Below, in pieces: positions 6,217 to 10,057 of a stretch of DNA of 10,057 nucleotides; position 1 is the stretch's first letter, and each line of letters begins with the position of its first letter. The position numbers were made by a program, and so were the translations under genes. This DNA is from Candidatus Nitrosopumilus sp. (GTDB taxonomy: Archaea > Thermoproteota > Nitrososphaeria > Nitrososphaerales > Nitrosopumilaceae). The notes under the pieces were generated by a model. The model saw only the letters and a list, made by a program, of their open reading frames with translations, searched no databases and was not told where the DNA came from. The stretch lies in NCBI GenBank assembly GCA_022758935.1, contig JAEMQG010000032.1, forward strand, positions 1 to 10,057, given 5' to 3'.

Positions 6217-6520
6217 ATGCAAATCATGGCAGGTGATGAAAATTCTGTAGAGGAACAAATGATCAATTGGATGTCAAATTAAAACTTCATTGTTGTGAAG
6301 CAGAATATGCAAAGAAGTTAAAAGAAAAAGAGCAGAAATTGGGTTGCAATTTTAACATAATTGGTATGCACATCAAAACAACATGATCTTGATTATTAAG
6401 AACAAAGAACGTGGTAAAGATTGCAGGGCAAATAATTTTCCATGTATCGGGATAAATGACGATTCCGCAATAGAGAAGATGGTTTTACCAAAACTAGAGA
6501 AAATGAAATACTACGAATGA
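6217..6520 (+). pseudogene. Decayed small gene in three successive frames, product not recognised
   Basis: Three protein-like stretches follow each other, each shifted by -1. Frame one, from ATG 6217, reads MQIMAGDENSVEEQMINWMS and ends in TAA at 6280. Frame two is open from 6240 to TGA at 6386 and includes VKLKLHCCEAEYAKKLKEKE and LGCNFNIIGMHIK. Frame three runs from ATG 6383 to TGA 6520, 45 codons, with MILIIKNKERGKDCRANNFP, CIGINDDSAIEKM and LPKLEKMKYYE; its ATG overlaps the previous stop as ATGA. Read together they would make a protein of about 100 residues, rich in Lys and Cys. A chain of overlapping tiny genes is the alternative, and frame three could be a real 45-residue protein. No family is recognised. 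Confidence 0.4.
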
Positions 6521-6606
6521 CTTGTAAGGTCAGAATAGTCATTGTAAGATAAAATATCTCAAATGTCAGAGTTTCAGTTAAAGAGAAAATTCCAAAATGC
6601 AAAATT

Positions 6607-6961
6607 TCAGGATGCAAGTTTAGGCATCAATTTTGATATAACATGTTGTACTGAAATAGATTGTTGTATTGAATGAGCACCAGATTCATGAGAAATTGGG
6701 TTTGAATTTCTAACTGAAGCGAGGTTGCAATAATTACGTTTCTTATCTCAGATGGTTTTTCAATTTTAAAGTCGATGAGAAGATCAAACCCAGCATAATG
6801 AAATAACCAATATCAAGTAAAATTACATCGTAGTTATTTTTCAATAGATATTCAAGTTAGTTTTACCATTAATTGTACTTTCAAAATCAGGATTTACAAG
6901 TTATGAAATATCTGAAAATATTCACTAAATTTGTAGCATTCTCAATGTGAATGATTTTCAT
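6607..6961 (-). pseudogene. Response-regulator receiver domain, broken by several frameshifts and stops
   Basis: The 355 bases equal one receiver domain (about 118 residues), but the reading frame changes at least four times. In order on the minus strand: MKIIHIENATNLVNIFRYFI (from ATG 6961); DFESTINGKTNLNIY then TGA; NNYDVILLDIG, which holds the phospho-acceptor Asp; AGFDLLIDFK, EKPSEIRNVIIATS and QLEIQTQFLMN; and SGAHSIQQSISVQHVISK to a TGA at 6609-6607. These match receiver landmarks: beta-1, beta-3 with LLDI, (M)xGFDLL, beta-4 ending in ATS, and the GA turn. The acidic pair after beta-1 reads ENA and the conserved Lys-Pro reads QS, so two active-site elements are also lost. The gene is non-functional. 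Single-domain receivers of this kind are common in thaumarchaea. Confidence 0.82.
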
Positions 6962-7042
6962 AATACATGAAAGACTAAAAAATTCAGAATTGTGAATGTG
7001 TATATTTGGACAAACATGAAGCAGTAGGTCATATAATTGACT

Positions 7043-7297
7043 ATGGAGATTTGTTTTGTTGATTTAAATGATATTGGAATATACAAAAATAGGTCACATT
7101 ATGAACATACACAATATTATCTTTATGAAAGAATCGATAATGGTATGTCAAAACTTGTTTGGAATGTAATAAATGACAAAAATATCACTGTTGAAAAAAA
7201 TATCATTATACCAGAGAATAAACACGATGAACTCCAATATCACGGCACTCATTTGAATCAAGGATTGAATTATTATAAAAAAATAAACGCGTCATAG
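7043..7297 (+). CDS. Small orphan ORF, possible hypothetical protein
   Basis: An 84-residue open frame from ATG 7043 (86 if the TTG at 7037 is used) to TAG. I recognise no family. The sequence is polar and Asn/Tyr/His-rich, with a beta-like first half (MEICFVDLNDIGIYKNRSHY, YYLYERIDNG) and a charged second half (ITVEKNIIIPENKHDELQYH). There is no membrane segment or Cys cluster. A TATA-like TATATTTG at 7001-7008 would give a leader of about 13 nt. It borders a region of gene decay, so it may itself be a remnant, but it has no internal stop. Confidence 0.5.
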   Translation: MEICFVDLNDIGIYKNRSHYEHTQYYLYERIDNGMSKLVWNVINDKNITVEKNIIIPENKHDELQYHGTHLNQGLNYYKKINAS

Positions 7298-7536
7298 ATT
7301 CAACCAACTTTTATTTATACACGGTAAAATGCACCGGCATATTATTATCCCAATATATACACCATAATTTTATTCACATTTACTATTTTTAAAAATGTCT
7401 AAATCGTGTGTTTATTTTGACTCTATCATAAAAAAAATGATGTTAGATATTTGAAAATCTCAAGAAAAATTGGGTTTAATCATACTTGTGTCGGCACATT
7501 GATGGTCATTCTCTAGTTAAACATATTGATCTCATC

Positions 7537-7545
7537 CATAAAATA
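7537..7545 (+). promoter_or_regulatory. Possible TATA box (CATAAAATA) of the TPR gene
   Basis: Centred about 36 nt before the ATG at 7577, implying a leader of about 10 nt. It is the best AT-rich box near the gene. The rest of the 279-base gap 7298-7576 holds no gene, RNA or repeat that I can see. Confidence 0.35.
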
Positions 7546-7576
7546 AGCTGACAGCCTACACTATTTTTCAGGTTAT

Positions 7577-8626
7577 ATGTTTAGCATTATGCAATTATCA
7601 GGTAGGCAAAAAACTGCATCTGAATGGAATATCAAAGGTAATGCACTTGAAAAGTTGTTCAAATATGAAAATGCCATCAAGTGTTATGACAAAGCGCTAG
7701 AAATTAATCCAAATTATGCCGATGCGTGGATTAACAAAGGTAATGCACTTGATAATTTGGGCCTGTATGAAGATGCGCTAAAGTGTTATGAACAACTGAT
7801 AGAGATTCATCCAGATAATGCAGGTGCATGGATTAACAAAGGTAATGCACTTGATAATTTAGGTAAACATGAAGAAGCTCTCAAGTGTTATGATAAAATA
7901 ATTAGATATGATCCAAATCATGCAGATACTTGGTTTAACAAAGGGATCACATTGGGTAAATTAGGCAAGTATAATGAATCTATTAATTGCTATGATGAGG
8001 TATTAGGCATTGATCCAAATCATGTATCTGCCTTGTATTCCAAAGGTAACACACTTGATAATTTAGGCAAGTATGAAGAAGCCATCAGTTGTTATGATAA
8101 AATATTGAAGAATACCCCAAATGATTCAATTGCTTGGTTTAACAAAGGTAACGAACTTTTCAATCTAGGTCAACACGACAAAGCTATAGCTTGCTATGAC
8201 AAATCATTAGAAATCAATCCAAATCATACAGATACTTGGTTTAACAAAGGTAATGCATTTGGTAAGTTAGGCAGATACGAAGATGCAATTAATTGTCATG
8301 ATAAAATAATAGAATTTGATCCAGCCAATGCAAATATTTGGTTTAACAAAGGTAACACGCTTTTCAATCTTGGCAGGTATAAAGAAGCAATGAAATGTTA
8401 TGACAACACAATTGAGATTAATCCGAATTATTTGAATGCATGGATTAACAAAGGCATCATATTTGGTAAGTTAGATATGTTTAATGACACAATCACTTGT
8501 TGCGACAAGGCTCTTGAGATTGACCCTAATCATTCGTCTGGTTGGATAAACAAGGGTGTTGCACTAGAGAATTTAGGTAAATATGAAGAAGCTAAAAAAT
8601 GCCATGATAGAGTTAAGCGAGATTGA
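7577..8626 (+). CDS. TPR (tetratricopeptide) repeat protein, ten repeats
   Basis: A 349-residue protein that is almost entirely TPR. After a 16-residue lead, nine 34-residue repeats start at residues 17, 51, 85, 119, 153, 187, 221, 255 and 289, and a tenth of 27 residues starts at 323 and ends the protein. The consensus is WxNKGNxLxxLGxYEEAxxCYDKxLEIxPNxxxA. Every repeat has Cys at position 20 (residues 36, 70, 104 and so on to 342), giving an evenly spaced row along the helical solenoid; repeat nine has CC. TPR solenoids are protein-protein docking scaffolds, and no catalytic domain, signal peptide or membrane segment is present, so a cytoplasmic scaffold or co-chaperone role is likely but the partner is unknown. 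It is 37 bases upstream of the GAPDH gene, which has its own TATA box, so a functional link is not shown. Confidence 0.93.
   Translation: MFSIMQLSGRQKTASEWNIKGNALEKLFKYENAIKCYDKALEINPNYADAWINKGNALDNLGLYEDALKCYEQLIEIHPDNAGAWINKGNALDNLGKHEEALKCYDKIIRYDPNHADTWFNKGITLGKLGKYNESINCYDEVLGIDPNHVSALYSKGNTLDNLGKYEEAISCYDKILKNTPNDSIAWFNKGNELFNLGQHDKAIACYDKSLEINPNHTDTWFNKGNAFGKLGRYEDAINCHDKIIEFDPANANIWFNKGNTLFNLGRYKEAMKCYDNTIEINPNYLNAWINKGIIFGKLDMFNDTITCCDKALEIDPNHSSGWINKGVALENLGKYEEAKKCHDRVKRD
7625..8542 (+). repeat. Nine tandem 102-bp units encoding the TPRs
   Basis: The repeats are also visible in the DNA: units share stretches such as TGGATTAACAAAGGTAATGC and TGGTTTAACAAAGGTAA at 102-base spacing, with units two and three nearly the same over about 35 bases. 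This points to growth by unit duplication and makes unit number a likely site of variation between strains. Confidence 0.75.
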
Positions 8627-8632
8627 AATTAA

Positions 8633-8640
8633 TTTAAATA
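8633..8640 (+). promoter_or_regulatory. TATA box (TTTAAATA) of the GAPDH gene
   Basis: Centred about 27 nt before the ATG at 8664, at the leaderless distance, within the 37-base gap after the TPR gene. No SD is seen before the ATG. Confidence 0.5.
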
Positions 8641-8663
8641 AATGTGGATAAATTAGAAAACCT

Positions 8664-9716
8664 ATGAAAAAAATTTTTGTTAATGGTTATGGTTCCATTG
8701 GAAGCAGAATAACGTCTTTCCTAAAAGACGATCCTGAAATCTCTGTAATTGGTGTAGGAAAATATTCTCCAGATGATGATGTCAATATAGCAATTTCTAG
8801 AGGATTAGATGTGTATGTTCCTGAAATAAAGTTAAATGAATTTAATAATTTCAAAATATCGGGCACGATAGAATCCGCTCTGGATGATTGTGATTTAGTA
8901 ATTGATGCTGCACCAGGTGGATATGGTTATAGGAATAAGAAAATCCTATACGAACCAAGAAATTTAGCTGCCATATATCAAGGTGGAGAAACTATATTCG
9001 GAGATGAAGCGGTGTCAGATTTACTGTTTAATTCTAGAGTAAATTATGATTTGGCACGTGGTAAAAAGCATGTCATGCAGGGTAGCTGCAATGTTACCGG
9101 CATGGGAAGAATTTTAGAACCGTTAAGAAACAAGTTTGGTGAACGATTAATTCGATTTGATGTGATCCTGGTAAGAAGGTGGGCAGATATCGAGCAAACA
9201 GAAAAAAAAGTAACAGACACCATAGAAATGACAGAAGCCCCACATCACGGAGATGATGTTAAGACATATTTTGGAAAAGATGCACCACTTTTTGTTCGTG
9301 CAATTAAAGTACCAACTAGACAAATGCATTTACACATCATGGATATTCGTTTCAATGGAATGGCTCCAAAACCTTCTGAAATACATGAAATTTTTACAAA
9401 TGAATTTGGCGTAGCAACCCTGTGGACTGCCAAAGGAACAAAAGACGTTAGAGATTATGCCACAAGTATGGGATTTAGTTTCACAGATACTAATATGATT
9501 CACATTCATGCAAACATGACTGTTTCAATTGGAGATACAGTACAAATGATGTATTCAGATGATCAAACAGGAATTGTAATTCCAGAAAATCACATGTTGC
9601 TTCAAGCTATGCTGTTTGGAAAATCATACAAAGATGCATTTTTCCATACTGAATCAATATTCAAAATGAATGAAAAAAAACAGAAATTAGAAAAACAGTT
9701 TGCAAAGAAAAATTAA
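8664..9716 (+). CDS. gap: Type II (archaeal) glyceraldehyde-3-phosphate dehydrogenase
   Basis: A 350-residue cytoplasmic enzyme, slightly longer than the usual 335-345. It interconverts 1,3-bisphosphoglycerate and glyceraldehyde 3-phosphate with NAD(P)H; in an autotrophic archaeon the direction is probably gluconeogenic. Seen: the Rossmann start IFVNGYGSIGSRI (4-16); VIDAAPGGYG (79-88); QGGE (106-109); catalytic C142 in GSCNVTG, where the family usually has SCNTT; RRWAD (171-175); HHGDDVK (194-200), with the His expected to assist catalysis; and KVPTRQMHLH (215-224). The distant phosphorylating type I enzyme has a different catalytic context, so this is type II. An added charged tail (KMNEKKQKLEKQFAKKN) is probably surface helix. 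The ATG is fixed by a TATA box at leaderless spacing. The gene converges on the CBS/CorC-type gene with a 2-base gap. Confidence 0.95.
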   Translation: MKKIFVNGYGSIGSRITSFLKDDPEISVIGVGKYSPDDDVNIAISRGLDVYVPEIKLNEFNNFKISGTIESALDDCDLVIDAAPGGYGYRNKKILYEPRNLAAIYQGGETIFGDEAVSDLLFNSRVNYDLARGKKHVMQGSCNVTGMGRILEPLRNKFGERLIRFDVILVRRWADIEQTEKKVTDTIEMTEAPHHGDDVKTYFGKDAPLFVRAIKVPTRQMHLHIMDIRFNGMAPKPSEIHEIFTNEFGVATLWTAKGTKDVRDYATSMGFSFTDTNMIHIHANMTVSIGDTVQMMYSDDQTGIVIPENHMLLQAMLFGKSYKDAFFHTESIFKMNEKKQKLEKQFAKKN

Positions 9717-9718
9717 TT

Positions 9719-10057
9719 CTACTTTTTTATACGTTCTATCCTGATTCTTTCAGGAATATTTTTTGTAACCTTCTCAACAATAATTCGGATATTGTCGATT
9801 TCAAGTTTATCTCCTTCTCGAGGTATATCTTGTAATCTTTCATGTAATAATCCATTGAGTGTACTATAGTCGTCTCCTTCCGGTAGTTCAGATTTAAAAA
9901 TCTCATTAATACGCCAAATGTCAATTTCTCCATTTGTAATTATTGTATCTTTATCAATCGATTCAAAATCCTTTGGGGGTGTGTCGTCAGTTTCATCTTC
10001 AATATCTCCAACTATTTCTTCGATCAGATCTTCCAGTGTTACTAATCCCTCAACACC
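9719..10057 (-). CDS. CBS-pair/CorC_HlyC-domain protein, probable CNNM/CorC-type membrane transporter, C-terminal part (5' partial)
   Basis: On the minus strand an open frame enters from the right edge and gives 112 residues before a TAG at 9721-9719. It opens with GVEGLVTLEDLIEEIVGDIE, the hallmark end of the second CBS domain in CorC/HlyC/CNNM proteins, then an acidic linker (DETDDTPP) and a CorC_HlyC (transporter-associated) domain: INEIFKSELPEGDDYSTLNG, LLHERLQDIPREGDKLEI and NIRIIVEKV. Members usually have an N-terminal DUF21 membrane domain and are implicated in Mg2+ or other divalent cation export; that part lies outside the window, so a soluble CBS-CorC protein is possible. The gene's last bases carry the T-rich sequence expected to stop GAPDH transcription. 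Confidence 0.88.
   Translation of the reverse strand, partial: GVEGLVTLEDLIEEIVGDIEDETDDTPPKDFESIDKDTIITNGEIDIWRINEIFKSELPEGDDYSTLNGLLHERLQDIPREGDKLEIDNIRIIVEKVTKNIPERIRIERIKK

Noticed and set aside
6396..6617. Minus-strand open frame of 73 codons, hydrophobic
   Set aside because: It is antisense to the protein-like plus-strand relic and runs into the end of the receiver relic in another frame; its hydrophobic character comes from the complement of Lys/Glu-rich codons.
5958..7042. Sequencing indel errors as the cause of the broken frames
   Set aside because: The long genes (GatB, acyl-CoA synthetase, TPR, GAPDH) are free of frameshifts despite many A/T runs, and the receiver relic also has substituted active-site residues, so biological decay is more likely.
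9736..9933. Minus-strand open frame of 65 codons
   Set aside because: It overlaps the CBS/CorC-type gene on the same strand in a different frame; the CorC frame has clear domain motifs and spans to the window edge.

Overview
The window looks like a chromosomal segment of an AT-rich archaeon, most likely an ammonia-oxidising thaumarchaeon (Nitrososphaeria, Nitrosopumilus-like). The evidence is a GatA-GatB tRNA amidotransferase pair, an archaeal type II glyceraldehyde-3-phosphate dehydrogenase, a CDC48/VAT-type N-domain protein, and several genes with a TATA-like box about 24-33 nt upstream of the start codon and no Shine-Dalgarno (leaderless transcripts). This assignment is inference from gene content and style; there is no rRNA or ammonia-oxidation gene here to confirm it.

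Layout, left to right. 1-1667 (+): end of gatA overlapping a TTG-started gatB. 1712-2606 (-): a start-less open frame, a 7Fe-type ferredoxin with its own T-rich terminator and TATA box, then a DUF1059 small metal-binding protein. 2637-2866 (-): fragments that read like decayed coding sequence. 2971-5204 (+): a small unrecognised helical protein, then a large AMP-forming acyl-CoA synthetase of the Acs family. 5370-5957 (-): a free-standing CDC48 N-domain protein with no AAA ATPase. 5958-7042: about 1.1 kb without an intact gene, holding a response-regulator receiver domain broken over three frames (-) and a second, unidentified decayed gene (+). 7043-7297 (+): small orphan ORF. 7577-8626 (+): ten-repeat TPR protein. 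8664-9716 (+): type II GAPDH. 9719-10057 (-): C-terminal part of a CBS/CorC_HlyC-domain protein, converging on GAPDH with a 2-bp gap.

How the genes relate: apart from gatA-gatB there is no clear operon; most genes appear to have their own promoter. The functions are housekeeping (Asn-tRNA/Gln-tRNA formation, gluconeogenic triose phosphate metabolism, acyl activation, electron transfer) mixed with small orphan proteins and gene relics. The large genes are intact, so the broken frames between them are probably true gene decay rather than sequencing error. I did not find a convincing new multi-gene system. The best leads are the free-standing CDC48 N-domain protein, the receiver-domain pseudogene, the acyl-CoA synthetase with an opened substrate pocket, and the ferredoxin whose Asp-substituted cluster motif comes second.
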